Below, piece after piece: positions 40,797-50,072 of a DNA stretch of 64,000 nucleotides (within the stretch, counting starts at the first letter, position 1; the number at the start of each line of letters is the position of its first letter). Source of the DNA: Hymenobacter norwichensis DSM 15439 (GTDB lineage: Bacteria > Bacteroidota > Bacteroidia > Cytophagales > Hymenobacteraceae); the NCBI RefSeq assembly GCF_000420705.1, contig NZ_ATVL01000014.1:24109-88108 (forward strand), written 5' to 3'. The position numbers and the translations under genes are program-made. The notes under the pieces were generated by a model, which made no database searches, had not been told where the DNA came from, and worked only from the letters and a program-made list of their open reading frames with translations.

Positions 40797-42905
40797 ATGA
40801 GAAAACTTTTGCTGGCGGGGCTCCTGCTGCTATCTGCCTACCAGGTTGAAGCCCAAGCCACTGCTCCCCTAACGGCGCGCCTCAATAAAGTTAGTTTGAC
40901 GTTTGCGGTGGGCGCTGATGGCCACCCCACGTACGCCGTTTCCTTCGGGCCGAAGACGGTTATTAAGCCTTCTCGCCTGGGGCTGAGCTTTGCTGATGGC
41001 AAGGGCTTCGAGGGCCCACTAGTACTCACCGGCAGCGAAACCAAGGACGTGGATGAAACCTGGCAGCCGGTGTGGGGCGAGGTGAAAAACATCCGTAATC
41101 ACTACCAGCAGCTCACGGTGCACCTGCGCCAACCCGCCGCCAACGGCCGCCAGCTCGACGTGGTATTTCGGGTGTTTGCCGATGGGGTAGGTTTCCGCTA
41201 CGAGTTTCCGCGCCAGACCGGCCTGCAATACTTCACGGTGCAAGACGAGCACACCGAGTTCAACCTGCCCGCCAACCACAAGGCGTTCTGGATTCCTGGC
41301 GACTACGACTCCAACGAGTACGCTTACACCACCAGCCGGGTGAGCGAGGTGAACACCACGCCCATTAAGGCCATCGAGCTGAAGGCCCCCGCCAACCGCA
41401 TCCAAACGCCGCTCATGCTCAAGTCGGATAACGGCTTGTATGTCAACATCCACGAGGCGGCGCTGGTGAACTACCCGGCCATGATGCTGAACGTGGACAC
41501 CAAACGTTTCAGTTTAAGCAGTCAGCTCGTGCCCGACGGCACCGGCTCGGGCGCCAAAGCCTACCTGCAAGCGCCCGAGCACACGCCTTGGCGCACCATT
41601 GTGGTGAGTGACAAAGCGCCCGACGTGCTAGCCAGCAAGCTGATTCTGAACCTGAACGAGCCCAGCAAGCTCCCCGATACCAGCTGGATTAAGCCCCAGA
41701 AATTTGTAGGCGTGTGGTGGGAAATGCAAGTAGGCCGCGCGTCCTGGAACTACTCCGACAGCAGCAACATCAAGCTGGCCGGCACCGATTGGCGCAAGCT
41801 CAAGCCCAACGGCCGCCACGGCGCCACCACCGCCAACGTGAAGCGCTACATCGACTTTGCCGCCGCGCACCACATCCCCGGCGTGTTGGTGGAAGGCTGG
41901 AACGTGGGCTGGGAAGACTGGGTGGGCAACTGGAAGGAAGACGTGTTCGACTTCGTGACGCCCTACCCCGATTTCGACGTGCAGGAGTTGCAGCGCTACG
42001 CCGCCGGCAAGGGCGTCAACATCATTATGCACCACGAAACCTCGGGCTCGGCCACCAACTACGAGCGCCGCCAGGATGCCGCCTACCGCTTCATGAACGA
42101 GCACGGCTACACCGCCGTGAAAACCGGCTACGTGGGCCGCATCATCCCGCGCGGGGAGCACCACGACGGCCAGTGGATGGTGAACCACTACGTGCGCACC
42201 GCCCAAAATACCGCCGACCACCACATCATGGTGGACATGCACGAGGCCGTGCGCCCCACCGGCTTGCACCGCACCTACCCTAACTGGCTGGCCTGCGAGT
42301 CGGCGCGGGGCAACGAGTTCAACGCCTTTGCCGACGGCAGTGCCCCCGAGCACGAAACCATCCTGCCTTTCACCCGCTACATGGGCGGCCCGATGGACTA
42401 CACGCCTGGCATCTTCAAGCTGCAAGGCTACGCCGCGGCGGAACCCAAACGCCAGATGCACAGCACCCTGGCTAAGCAATTGGCCTTGTACGTGACGCTG
42501 TACTCGCCGCTGCAAATGGCCGCCGACCTGCCCGAAAATTACAACGAGCACCTCGACGCCTTTCAGTTCATTGAAGACGTGCCCGTGGACTGGGACGACA
42601 CCCGCATCTTGGCCGCCGAGCCCGGCGACTACCTCACCACCGTGCGCAAAGCCAAGGGCAAGGATGAGTGGTACCTGGGCAGCATCACCGACGAGCAAGC
42701 CCGGAAACAGCCCGTGAAGCTGGATTTCCTGACGCCCGGCCAGCGCTACGAAGCCATCATCTACGCCGATGACAAAGGCGCCGACTGGCAGAAAAACCCC
42801 GCGGCTTATCGCATTTCCCGGCAGGTAGTTACCAGCCGGTCGTCGCTGAGTTTGCAGCTGGCGCCCGGCGGCGGGGCAGCGGTGAGCTTCAAACCCATCA
42901 AGTAG
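40797..42905 (+). CDS. GH97 alpha-glucosidase/alpha-galactosidase family enzyme (SusB-like)
   Basis: Starting at the ATG 40797 gives 702 residues with a signal peptide (MRKLLLAGLLLLSAYQVEAQ). The three-part GH97 architecture is visible: an N-terminal beta-sandwich (20-280), a (beta/alpha)8 core and a C-terminal beta domain. Signatures are WIPGDYDSNEYAY (calcium site region), GVLVEGWNVGWEDW, MHHETSGS, and the block VDMHE(480-483)...TGLHRTYPNW. Both an Asp (D480) and a Glu (E483) occur where retaining and inverting members differ, so mechanism and anomer are not decided here. In this PUL an alpha-glucosidase acting on maltooligosaccharides is the best guess. Confidence 0.93.
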   Translation: MRKLLLAGLLLLSAYQVEAQATAPLTARLNKVSLTFAVGADGHPTYAVSFGPKTVIKPSRLGLSFADGKGFEGPLVLTGSETKDVDETWQPVWGEVKNIRNHYQQLTVHLRQPAANGRQLDVVFRVFADGVGFRYEFPRQTGLQYFTVQDEHTEFNLPANHKAFWIPGDYDSNEYAYTTSRVSEVNTTPIKAIELKAPANRIQTPLMLKSDNGLYVNIHEAALVNYPAMMLNVDTKRFSLSSQLVPDGTGSGAKAYLQAPEHTPWRTIVVSDKAPDVLASKLILNLNEPSKLPDTSWIKPQKFVGVWWEMQVGRASWNYSDSSNIKLAGTDWRKLKPNGRHGATTANVKRYIDFAAAHHIPGVLVEGWNVGWEDWVGNWKEDVFDFVTPYPDFDVQELQRYAAGKGVNIIMHHETSGSATNYERRQDAAYRFMNEHGYTAVKTGYVGRIIPRGEHHDGQWMVNHYVRTAQNTADHHIMVDMHEAVRPTGLHRTYPNWLACESARGNEFNAFADGSAPEHETILPFTRYMGGPMDYTPGIFKLQGYAAAEPKRQMHSTLAKQLALYVTLYSPLQMAADLPENYNEHLDAFQFIEDVPVDWDDTRILAAEPGDYLTTVRKAKGKDEWYLGSITDEQARKQPVKLDFLTPGQRYEAIIYADDKGADWQKNPAAYRISRQVVTSRSSLSLQLAPGGGAAVSFKPIK

Positions 42906-42954
42906 TAGCGCTTAATTCCAACGCTGAATTTCACGCCCATTATTCCTTCCCACC

Positions 42955-44364
42955 ATGTCTGTTCGTAGCAACCTGTTCCAAATAAGCACTGTTCTCCTGC
43001 TCACCGTTAGTCTGGTAGGTAGCTGCAAGCCCGACGTACCCCAGCCGCCCACGCCCACGCCGCCCAACCCCACCACGGTCACCCCGCCGCAGTACGGCGC
43101 GCCCTTCGCAGGGGTGCCCAACCGCGAGAATGCCGTGATGTACCAGGTGAACATGCGCGCCTTCAGCCAAGCCGGCAACTTTGCGGGCGTCACGGCCCGG
43201 CTTGATTCCATTAAGGCCATTGGCGTGAACGTGCTGTATCTGATGCCCATTTACCCCATTGGCACCGACAGCAAATCGGTGAATTCGCCGTATGCCGTGA
43301 AGGATTACCGGGCGGTGAACCCGGAATTTGGTACTCTCACCGATTTGCGAACCTTAGTGGATGCTGCCCACGCCCGCGGCCTGACTGTGCTGCTCGACTG
43401 GGTGGCCAACCACACCAGCTTCGACCACCCCTGGATTACTGCTCACTCCGATTGGTACCAGAAAAACGCAGCCGGGAATATCATGTCGCCCTCCAATAAC
43501 GGCACCACCTACAACGACGTGGCCCAACTCAACTTCAACAGCGCGCCCATGCGGCTGGAAATGATTTCGGCCCTGAAGTCGTGGGTGTACACGGCCAACG
43601 TGGACGGCTTCCGGTTCGACTACGCCGACTTTCAGCCCAACGACTTCTGGAAGCAAGCCAACGATACCCTGCGCAACATCAAGACCCATAAGCTGCTGCT
43701 CATGGCCGAGGGCACCCGCAGCACCAATTTCGCCTCGGGCTTCGACTACAATTTCGGCTTCAACTTCTACGGCGGCATCTACAACGTGTACCGCAACAAC
43801 CAGCCCGCCACCGTGTTCGACAACCTCAACACCAGTGAGTATGTGGGCGCCACGGGCACCCAACAAGTGGTGCGCTACATCACCAACCACGACGTAAATG
43901 GCTCCGACGGCACGCCCGTAGGCTTGTTCGGGGGCAATGCGGGCGCCATGTCGGCCTTCGTTATTGCGTCTTGCTACCGGGGTATTCCCATGATTTACAA
44001 CGGCCAGGAAGTGGGCATGACCACGCCCATCACTTTCCCCTTTACCACGGTGAAAGTGAACTGGAACGGCAACCGGGCCATCACCCTCGCCTACAAACAG
44101 CTGCTCGCGGCCCGCGCCGCCAGCCCCGCTCTACGCGCTGGCACGCCCACGGCTTACAGCACAACCAACGTGTGCGCCTTCACCAAAACCGCCGGCACCG
44201 ACCAAGCTTTTGTGCTGGTGAACGTCCGCAACTCCGCTACCACCTACACCGTGCCTGCCGCCCTGGCTGGCACCACCTGGACCAATGCCTTACAGGGCGG
44301 TACCATTACCATTGGCAGTCAGGTGGTGTTGCCGGCGTTTGGCTATCTGGTGCTAAAGAAGTAG
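42955..44364 (+). CDS. GH13 alpha-amylase-family lipoprotein (SusG-like)
   Basis: A 469-residue protein with lipobox SLVGSC (Cys24), a Pro/Thr-rich linker (25-47) and then a GH13 TIM barrel. The four conserved regions are present: DWVANH (149), GFRFDYAD with D222 as nucleophile, LLMAEGT with E252 as acid/base, and YITNHD with D313. The short C-terminal beta domain ends AFGYLVLKK. It should cut alpha-1,4-glucans at the cell surface and supply SusCD and the GH97 enzyme. It follows GH97 by 49 bp. Confidence 0.93.
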   Translation: MSVRSNLFQISTVLLLTVSLVGSCKPDVPQPPTPTPPNPTTVTPPQYGAPFAGVPNRENAVMYQVNMRAFSQAGNFAGVTARLDSIKAIGVNVLYLMPIYPIGTDSKSVNSPYAVKDYRAVNPEFGTLTDLRTLVDAAHARGLTVLLDWVANHTSFDHPWITAHSDWYQKNAAGNIMSPSNNGTTYNDVAQLNFNSAPMRLEMISALKSWVYTANVDGFRFDYADFQPNDFWKQANDTLRNIKTHKLLLMAEGTRSTNFASGFDYNFGFNFYGGIYNVYRNNQPATVFDNLNTSEYVGATGTQQVVRYITNHDVNGSDGTPVGLFGGNAGAMSAFVIASCYRGIPMIYNGQEVGMTTPITFPFTTVKVNWNGNRAITLAYKQLLAARAASPALRAGTPTAYSTTNVCAFTKTAGTDQAFVLVNVRNSATTYTVPAALAGTTWTNALQGGTITIGSQVVLPAFGYLVLKK

Positions 44365-44491
44365 CAAAAGAAAAGAGTTGTGGCTATTGTAGAGCCCTAT
44401 TCTATTATAGCGGGCAACACGTTAGCACTGGAGACGAAGCTGGCAGATAGGACCTGTTGATAGAATTGGCGGCACAGCAAGTACCCATTTG
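44365..44491. other. Downstream flank of the first PUL
   Basis: About 130 bp after the GH13 stop, without a clear terminator hairpin. The operon transcript probably ends here or runs on into the pseudogene region. Confidence 0.35.
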
Positions 44492-44725
44492 ATGCCTCAC
44501 GTGAAACTGCCCGATGACTTATACATCCTCGCTGCTACTATCAAATACACGGCGGGCTTCCCGCAATTGGAATTGGATGTCGAAAGTGCTGGCAACCTCC
44601 AAACACACCGCATAAGATGAGCTGACTTGCAGTAGACCACGGTTGCGCTCAAGCAATTGCTTATGGAAAACGGCAGAGTGGAAATCGGCTTCCGAGTGGC
44701 CAGCGCAGCCAACGCTTCTTGCTAA
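44492..44725 (+). pseudogene. Degenerate short reading frame with two internal stops
   Basis: From the ATG 44492 one frame reads MPHVKLPDDLYILAATIKYT, AGFPQLELDVESAGNLQTHRIR, TGA, ADLQ, TAG, TTVALKQLLMENGRVEIGFRVASAANASC. The protein-like character persists across both stops, which suggests a decayed gene. The family is not recognised. Confidence 0.35.
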
Positions 44726-44780
44726 GTAGAGGGGGTGTCTTTAGTAAGAATGCAGTAAAAACGCTGGCAGTCCTAGACAG

Positions 44781-44818
44781 GCAAGCGCCGCCCGACTAAA
44801 AGCAGAAGCGGCGCTTGC
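44781..44818. terminator. Strong GC hairpin
   Basis: GCAAGCGCCGC (44781-44791) pairs perfectly with GCGGCGCTTGC (44808-44818). It lies between two decayed genes. A minus-strand frame (44773-45009) spans it but is not convincing. Confidence 0.55.
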
Positions 44819-44933
44819 TCTGTTGGCAGTAGGAAAGCTAAATGGATCGTCGTGAAAGCCAAAAGAACCGGAGTCGCGCCCGCCGCCAACGGTCCGATGG
44901 CCTCACGCTGAGCCGGGTCAAAGTAGTGAAACC

Positions 44934-45530
44934 GTGAAGCAGTTCTACGCGCTGCTACTGCTGGGAACAGCCTTGATGCTAGGTAGTGCTGCTTTCCCTG
45001 ACCCACCACCCGCCACCGCCATTACGCTAGGCCAGCAGCTATTCTTCGATCCTATCCGGCGACCAGCGCATCAGCTGCGCCAACTGCCACCGGGAACAGT
45101 TTGCCTTTGCTGATACGGCTGTGCTAAGTGCCGGCGTCCCGCTACGCCCTCGGCCATGAATGTGCGCGTGCAAACCACTTTCTTCTGGGATGGCGGGGCT
45201 GCAACGCTGGAAGAGCAGGCGCTGATTCCGGTGGCCAACCCGCTGGAATGGATTTACCTATTCCTAAAGTAATAGCTCGCCTCAACAGCAGTCCTGCGTA
45301 CTAAGCCACCTTCCGGCAGGTGTTTGGTGAAGCGCCAACCGCCCGTACGCTAGCGCCACCTTGGAGCCAACGCAAGGCGTCGACGGATCAAGAAACCAGG
45401 TAGGTACGGTACCGCGCAGATACGGGATAATTGTGCGAGGCCATCCGCCAGCCTCTCGCACGAGTTGGTGCCCCTGACGCTGGAGCAATTTAGCTTGACC
45501 GCCGTGCTACACGAAGACACCTAGCTAGCC
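44934..45530 (+). pseudogene. Broken di-heme cytochrome c peroxidase (MauG/CCP type)
   Basis: A GTG at 44934 opens a signal-like segment (FYALLLLGTALMLGSAAFP) and ITLGQQLFFDP, the usual CCP start. In other frames the sequence continues with GDQRISCANCHREQFAFADTAVLS (heme motif CANCH), LRPAMNVRVQTTFFWDGGAATLEEQALIPVANPLE, then PIPKVIARLNSSPAY, a stop, and ATFRQVFGEAP. A later piece reads LVPLTLEQFSLTAVLHEDT. At least three frame changes and stops are needed, and the second heme motif is not seen, so the gene is dead and internally deleted. Confidence 0.8.
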
Positions 45531-46066
45531 CTACTCTCAGTGACCTCTCTTGAGCATAATAGGGGTTCTTGGCCTGAGCTCCCGGTTGAACATTTACGAA
45601 ACACATTCCGGCAGGCCGTTTATAAACAAGGAAGCATAGATTGCCCTAATGGCGCTTAGAGGTAAGCCAGCATGCAGCGTGGGTTGCTATTGGCTGTTAT
45701 GCCGATAAGTAATGCCTGAAGCAGTTGACGCTGAGTGAAACGAGCGCCGGCACTGACCGACCACTCTGTAGTAAGACAGTGCCCCATGTCTTCCTTCAAC
45801 GCCGACAGTACTAGGAGCAAGTGGTGGGCAGGACCTAACAAGCGGCTTCTGCGCGCCAACTGGCCACTCAGCAGGGAGACGGCTACTACTGCCGCAGGCG
45901 AAGCCCAGTGCTCATATGTCGGTGCAGCCGTTTTTATCAGCTGCCCCGCATAAAGCACAGTATTTAAGTTGGATAATATATAATATTTAAATAATATTAT
46001 ATATAAGATTTAACCAAGTAGCTTCATGCCTCTATTCTACCGCTTCTATTTTTCCTCTTCCTGCTC
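45531..46066. other. Intergenic region with AT-rich palindrome
   Basis: About 535 bp. Overlapping frames of 72-100 codons on both strands (45656-45958) show no domain and are left out. The last 110 bp are extremely AT-rich and contain the palindrome at 45976-46004, next to the promoter of the HYR gene. Confidence 0.5.
45976..46004. promoter_or_regulatory. Pure A/T palindrome upstream of the HYR gene
   Basis: ATATATAATATT (45976-45987) and AATATTATATAT (45993-46004) are perfect inverted repeats around TAAAT, with no G or C. It lies 62 bp before the start codon. It may be an easily melted promoter element or a binding site for an AT-selective protein. Confidence 0.55.
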
Positions 46067-48916
46067 ATGAAACACTCATACTCTGCTCTGCGGCGCTGGC
46101 TAGCCTGCCGCACCCCTATTAGCAAGCCCGTATTCACGTGGCTCTGCACCATTCTCTACCTGAGTTTCGTGCTGGCCTCTTCGGCGTCGGCGCAAACCGT
46201 GATTAACCCTGAAGATACCGACCCTGGCTATGCCGCCCGCAAGGCACAGGCCGTGCGGCCGCAACTCGCTAGCGGCCAAGGCCAGCGACAGGTCGTGACG
46301 CCAGCCACCCCCCACGCCCGACCGGCTTGCTTTGAGGCCGTGGACTCCTCGGCCACCGGCAACGCCGTGTTGCTACCGCGCAACGACGATGGCTCGTTCG
46401 GCCCCGTGGCCCTGGGCTTCAACTTCTCGCTCTTTGGCACGCTCTACAACCAAGCCTACATCAACACCAACGGCAACATCACTTTTGATGCGGCCTACGG
46501 GGAGTACAACGCCTCTGGGTTTCCCATTGGCGTGCCGATGGTGGCCCCCTTCTGGGCCGACGTGGATACCCGCAACACGTCCAGCGGGCGGGTCTCGTAC
46601 GCGCTATATGCCGACCGGCTGGTCGTGACCTGGAACCGAGTTGCCTATTTCACTCCCAACGGCGGCGGCCCCATCGACAAAAAGAATACGTTTCAGGTGG
46701 TGATTCGGGCCAATACGGCGCCTACGTTTACGGGCAACGACGTCTCGTTTGCCTACGACGATATGCAGTGGACCACGGGCAATGCCTCGGGCGGCGCCAG
46801 CGGCCTAGGCGGGACACCGGCTACGGTCGGGGCCAACCGGGGCAACAACGTCGACTTTATCCAGACCGGCCGCTTCAACTTGGCGGGGGCGCAGGCCCCC
46901 AACGTCCCTACCGTGGGCACGCCCGGCGGCATCGACTTCCTCGACCAGCAGTGCCTGGGCTACCAGGTGCGCGGCAGCGGCAACGTGCCCCCGGCCGTGG
47001 CGGGCCTGCCGGCCAATAATACCCTGACGGTGCCGTTTGGCCAGACCGTTACGGCCAGCTTGCAGTTTTCGGGTCCCGAAACCAACCAGACGGTGAACGT
47101 GACGTCGAACCTAGGCGGCCTCTGCAACACAACGGCTCCCGTGACCGGCAACAACACGGCCAACCCCACCGTGAATCTGTCGGTGACCGGAGCGGCCTGC
47201 AACGTGGGCACGCGCACCATCACCTTCACGGCCCTCGACAACGGCACGCCCCTAGCGGCTCAGTCCACCTTTACGCTCACGGTAATCGTCTCGCCGCCGC
47301 TGGGCCCGACTCTCACCAGCCTCAGCGCCCTAGGCGGCGCGGTGGGCACCAGCATTACGCTGACGGGTGCCAACCTGACGGGTGCCACGGCCGTGCGCTT
47401 CAACGGCACGGCCGCTACCACCTTTGCCGTGGTCAATGCCACCACCATCACGGCTACCGTACCAGCCGGTGCCACCAGCGGCCCCGTGACCGTGACCACG
47501 CCCAGTGGCACAAGCAATGGGCTAGCTTTTGCGGTGCTGACCACTCCGACTGTGGTGACGCTTGCGCCCGCCAACATCACGACTACCAGCGCCACGTTGG
47601 GGGCCACGCTCACCAGCGACGGTGGGTTGTTGTCGGGCACGACCAGCTATGGCTACGTCTATGTGCAAGGCACCGGTACGCCTAGTACCAGTAACTTTTT
47701 GGGCAACGACGGCCGAAACATCACTGCTCCCGCCGCGCTTCCGGCCTCCTTTACCAGCGTTGTGTCGACCCTGCTGCCCGGCACTACCTACACTGTGCGG
47801 GCGTTAGTTGTCAACAGCTTAGGCACGTTCTACGGCAGCGCCATCACCTTTACTACGACGACGACCTGTACGGCGCCGGTGCTCACCGTACCCGCCAACC
47901 AAACCCTGGCCGCCGACGCCGGCCAGTGTAGCGCCACGCGCACCTTCGCGGCCTCGGCCACCGGTACGCCCGCACCTACGCTGAGCTATACCGTCAATGG
48001 TACGCCCATCATCTTCCCCTACGCCTTTCCTGTGGGTACCACCACCGTGACGGTGACGGCTACCAACAGCTGCAGCACGGCGACGGGCACCTTCACGGTG
48101 ACGGTGCAGGATCAGCAGGCCCCAACCCTACGAGCGGCCGGCTTCATTACGGCCATCGAGAGCAACGGCACGCGCACGATTGAAGCGGCCGACGTGGACT
48201 GGAGCAGCTTCGACAATTGCAGTGGCATTGCCTCCATGACCATCAGCCCGCGCACATTCACCTGCGCTAACATCGGCCCCAACCAAGTCACGCTCACCGT
48301 CACCGATAACGCTGGCAATTCCGCGAGCGAAACCGTGACCGTCTTTATCGTTGATAACACGGCCCCTACCCTGCGCGTGGCGGGCTTCCAGACCCGGTTG
48401 GAGAATGGCACGCGTACCATCTACCCCGTCGACATCGACTACGGCAGCTTCGACAACTGTGGCCTGGCCGCAGTAACGATCAGCCCCAGCACCTTCACCT
48501 GCGCCAATGTGGGGACCAACCCGGTGACCGTGACCGTACGCGACAACGCGGGCAACGTGGCCACCCAGACCGTGAACGTCATCATCCTGGCCGATGCCAC
48601 CTGCTCGAGCAGTGTGGCCAGCCGCAGCAACGCGGCCGGCGCTAGCCTGAGCAACGAGAGCCAGCTACAGGCCTATCCGAACCCGGTGACCGACCAGGCC
48701 ACCGTGTCGTTCCGCCCCACGCAGGCCGGCTTGGCGCAGGTGAGAGTCTACAACCCGTTGGGCGTGTTGGTGGCTACGCTTTATGATGGACAGGTGGACG
48801 CCGGCCGCCTCTACCGCGTGACGCTGAACGGGCAGCCGCTGGCCAACGGCGTCTACAACTGCCAGCTCATCACCAACGGCACGCTCACCAATCAGCGCCT
48901 GCTCGTCAGCAAGTAA
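46067..48916 (+). CDS. T9SS-exported multidomain protein: nidogen-like, IPT/TIG, HYR modules
   Basis: A 949-residue protein with a signal peptide (about 24-42, ending SASAQ). A nidogen-like domain (GFNFSLFGTLYNQAYINTNG; FWADVDTRNTSSGRVSY; 95-300) is followed by an Ig-like part, an IPT/TIG domain (LTSLSALGGAVGTSITLTGANL; 410-490), a fibronectin-like part and three HYR-type modules (NQVTLTVTDNAGNSASETVTV). It ends in a T9SS C-terminal domain (YPNPVTDQATVSF...NQRLLVSK), so it is likely a surface adhesin or matrix protein. The C-terminal 170 residues match the pseudogene at 6725-8093, and one module matches the inverted fragment at 28517-28655. This is the intact member of the family. Confidence 0.88.
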   Translation: MKHSYSALRRWLACRTPISKPVFTWLCTILYLSFVLASSASAQTVINPEDTDPGYAARKAQAVRPQLASGQGQRQVVTPATPHARPACFEAVDSSATGNAVLLPRNDDGSFGPVALGFNFSLFGTLYNQAYINTNGNITFDAAYGEYNASGFPIGVPMVAPFWADVDTRNTSSGRVSYALYADRLVVTWNRVAYFTPNGGGPIDKKNTFQVVIRANTAPTFTGNDVSFAYDDMQWTTGNASGGASGLGGTPATVGANRGNNVDFIQTGRFNLAGAQAPNVPTVGTPGGIDFLDQQCLGYQVRGSGNVPPAVAGLPANNTLTVPFGQTVTASLQFSGPETNQTVNVTSNLGGLCNTTAPVTGNNTANPTVNLSVTGAACNVGTRTITFTALDNGTPLAAQSTFTLTVIVSPPLGPTLTSLSALGGAVGTSITLTGANLTGATAVRFNGTAATTFAVVNATTITATVPAGATSGPVTVTTPSGTSNGLAFAVLTTPTVVTLAPANITTTSATLGATLTSDGGLLSGTTSYGYVYVQGTGTPSTSNFLGNDGRNITAPAALPASFTSVVSTLLPGTTYTVRALVVNSLGTFYGSAITFTTTTTCTAPVLTVPANQTLAADAGQCSATRTFAASATGTPAPTLSYTVNGTPIIFPYAFPVGTTTVTVTATNSCSTATGTFTVTVQDQQAPTLRAAGFITAIESNGTRTIEAADVDWSSFDNCSGIASMTISPRTFTCANIGPNQVTLTVTDNAGNSASETVTVFIVDNTAPTLRVAGFQTRLENGTRTIYPVDIDYGSFDNCGLAAVTISPSTFTCANVGTNPVTVTVRDNAGNVATQTVNVIILADATCSSSVASRSNAAGASLSNESQLQAYPNPVTDQATVSFRPTQAGLAQVRVYNPLGVLVATLYDGQVDAGRLYRVTLNGQPLANGVYNCQLITNGTLTNQRLLVSK

Positions 48917-48934
48917 AACGAACTTGTAGCCGAA

Positions 48935-48970
48935 CTAAAGCGCCCCGGCCGGTTGGTCGGGGCGCTTTAG
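48935..48970 (+). terminator. Rho-independent terminator
   Basis: CTAAAGCGCCCCG pairs with CGGGGCGCTTTAG around a short GC-rich loop, followed by TTTTAG. It lies 18 bp after the HYR gene stop. Confidence 0.9.
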
Positions 48971-49111
48971 TTTTAGGGGGTTGAGCAAGCCGAAATACAC
49001 TGTGCCAAGAGCTGAACGGTCTCTTTACCGTACCGCACAGGAAGTCAATCAGTTAGCTTTGTCTGAACAGCCAGGGTTTCAGGACATGGGTGAATCAAGC
49101 ACCCGTACTCG

Positions 49112-49168
49112 CTAGCCAAAGTGCGAAGACGAAACGTACTGGCCTTTTCGTCTTCGCACTTTGGCTAG
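49112..49168. terminator. Long perfect hairpin
   Basis: The 23-base arm at 49112-49134 (starting CTAGCCAAAGTGCGAAGACG) is the exact complement of 49146-49168. It stands between convergent genes (HYR gene and outer-membrane protein). Its length is more than a terminator needs. A minus-strand frame of 84 codons crosses it and is rejected. Confidence 0.75.
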
Positions 49169-49367
49169 AACTATGTAAGGCCGCGTCAGGGGAGCAATTC
49201 AAGCAGTGATTAGCTTCTGGCTCGGACATCCGTAGGATGGCGGCGGTCAGGACTTCGGCGCTGGCCGCTGTTTGTGGGTGGCAGACCAGTTGGCTGATAG
49301 CACCTGATACATATATAGGGAACGACAGATTGGTAGTGCAGATACGCAAAGCAACTGATGGGCCCTG

Positions 49368-50072
49368 CTACAACGAAGACAGCAGATAACTCACTTGAAG
49401 TTGCAAGCTGCTGTTGCGAGCTTTTTCCAACCGCTCAGGTCCATAGTCAGCGTCGTGCAACTCCACGGATGGCTGCCGCACTTTGGTCGCGCCTGCCGTG
49501 TACCGACCTTCTACCCGCCAGCGAGGCGTGATTTCGTATCCTATTCCAAGCACGTAACCGAGCTCTACCTGGCGATAATCTTTTATGCTGCGTGGCATCG
49601 GAGTGGCTTCCACAGGAAAGAAATCAATTGTGGGGTAAGCGACGGTGATGTCCTCTTGGTTGGTGCGCTTTTCGGCCAGTAGATAGCTGAGCTGCGGGCC
49701 AGCCAGCGCAAACCATTTTCCTTGATGTATACGCACGAGTATGGGCAAGCTGGCGTAATGCAAGCGGCTGCGGGTGGTGCGCGTATAGGTTATGACGGGA
49801 GGGTTTCCGTTCCCCAGCTCACGGATGTAGGTTATGTGCGCTCCTCGCTGCTCGTAAAGTAGTTCGGGTTGCAGATCCACATGTGAGCCAACGGGTATTT
49901 GCAGCAGGACCCCAGCGGCAGGGCCGAGCCGGTACTTGGTATCGGGTAGATTGGCTCCGGCATAAGTGCTAGCGTTCAGACCGGCTTTGACGCCGACGCG
50001 CACCTGTTGGGCGTGGCCGGCCTTGGCTGCCAGTAAGCTGCAGAGGAGAGCAAGGGTATAGGTAAGACGCAT
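49368..50072 (-). CDS. Outer-membrane beta-barrel protein (PorT-like family)
   Basis: Starting at the ATG 50070-50072 gives 234 residues with a signal peptide (MRLTYTLALLCSLLAAKAGHAQ). The mature part VRVGVKAGLNASTYAGANL, then LGPAAGVLLQIPVGSHVDLQPELLYEQRGAH, LHYASLPILVRIHQGKWFALAGPQLSYLL and GYVLGIGYEITPRWRVEGRY, matches the outer-membrane beta-barrel domain (PF13568-type) with its G.K.G.N start. It likely acts as a small structural or transport porin. No co-transcribed partner is seen. Confidence 0.85.
   Translation of the reverse strand: MRLTYTLALLCSLLAAKAGHAQQVRVGVKAGLNASTYAGANLPDTKYRLGPAAGVLLQIPVGSHVDLQPELLYEQRGAHITYIRELGNGNPPVITYTRTTRSRLHYASLPILVRIHQGKWFALAGPQLSYLLAEKRTNQEDITVAYPTIDFFPVEATPMPRSIKDYRQVELGYVLGIGYEITPRWRVEGRYTAGATKVRQPSVELHDADYGPERLEKARNSSLQLQVSYLLSSL

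Noticed and set aside
41628..42698. 356-codon minus-strand frame inside the GH97 gene
   Set aside because: It is a shadow of a GC-rich coding sequence; the translation is Val/His/Gly-rich low complexity and the plus-strand gene is certain.
44773..45009. 78-codon minus-strand frame
   Set aside because: It spans a strong GC hairpin and overlaps the start of the cytochrome peroxidase pseudogene; hydrophobic but without a family.
45656..45958. 100-codon minus and 72-codon plus frames
   Set aside because: Mutually overlapping, no recognisable features, in a region of gene decay.
49095..49349. 84-codon minus-strand frame after the HYR gene
   Set aside because: It contains the 23-bp perfect hairpin and has no domain; the hairpin is better explained as a terminator.
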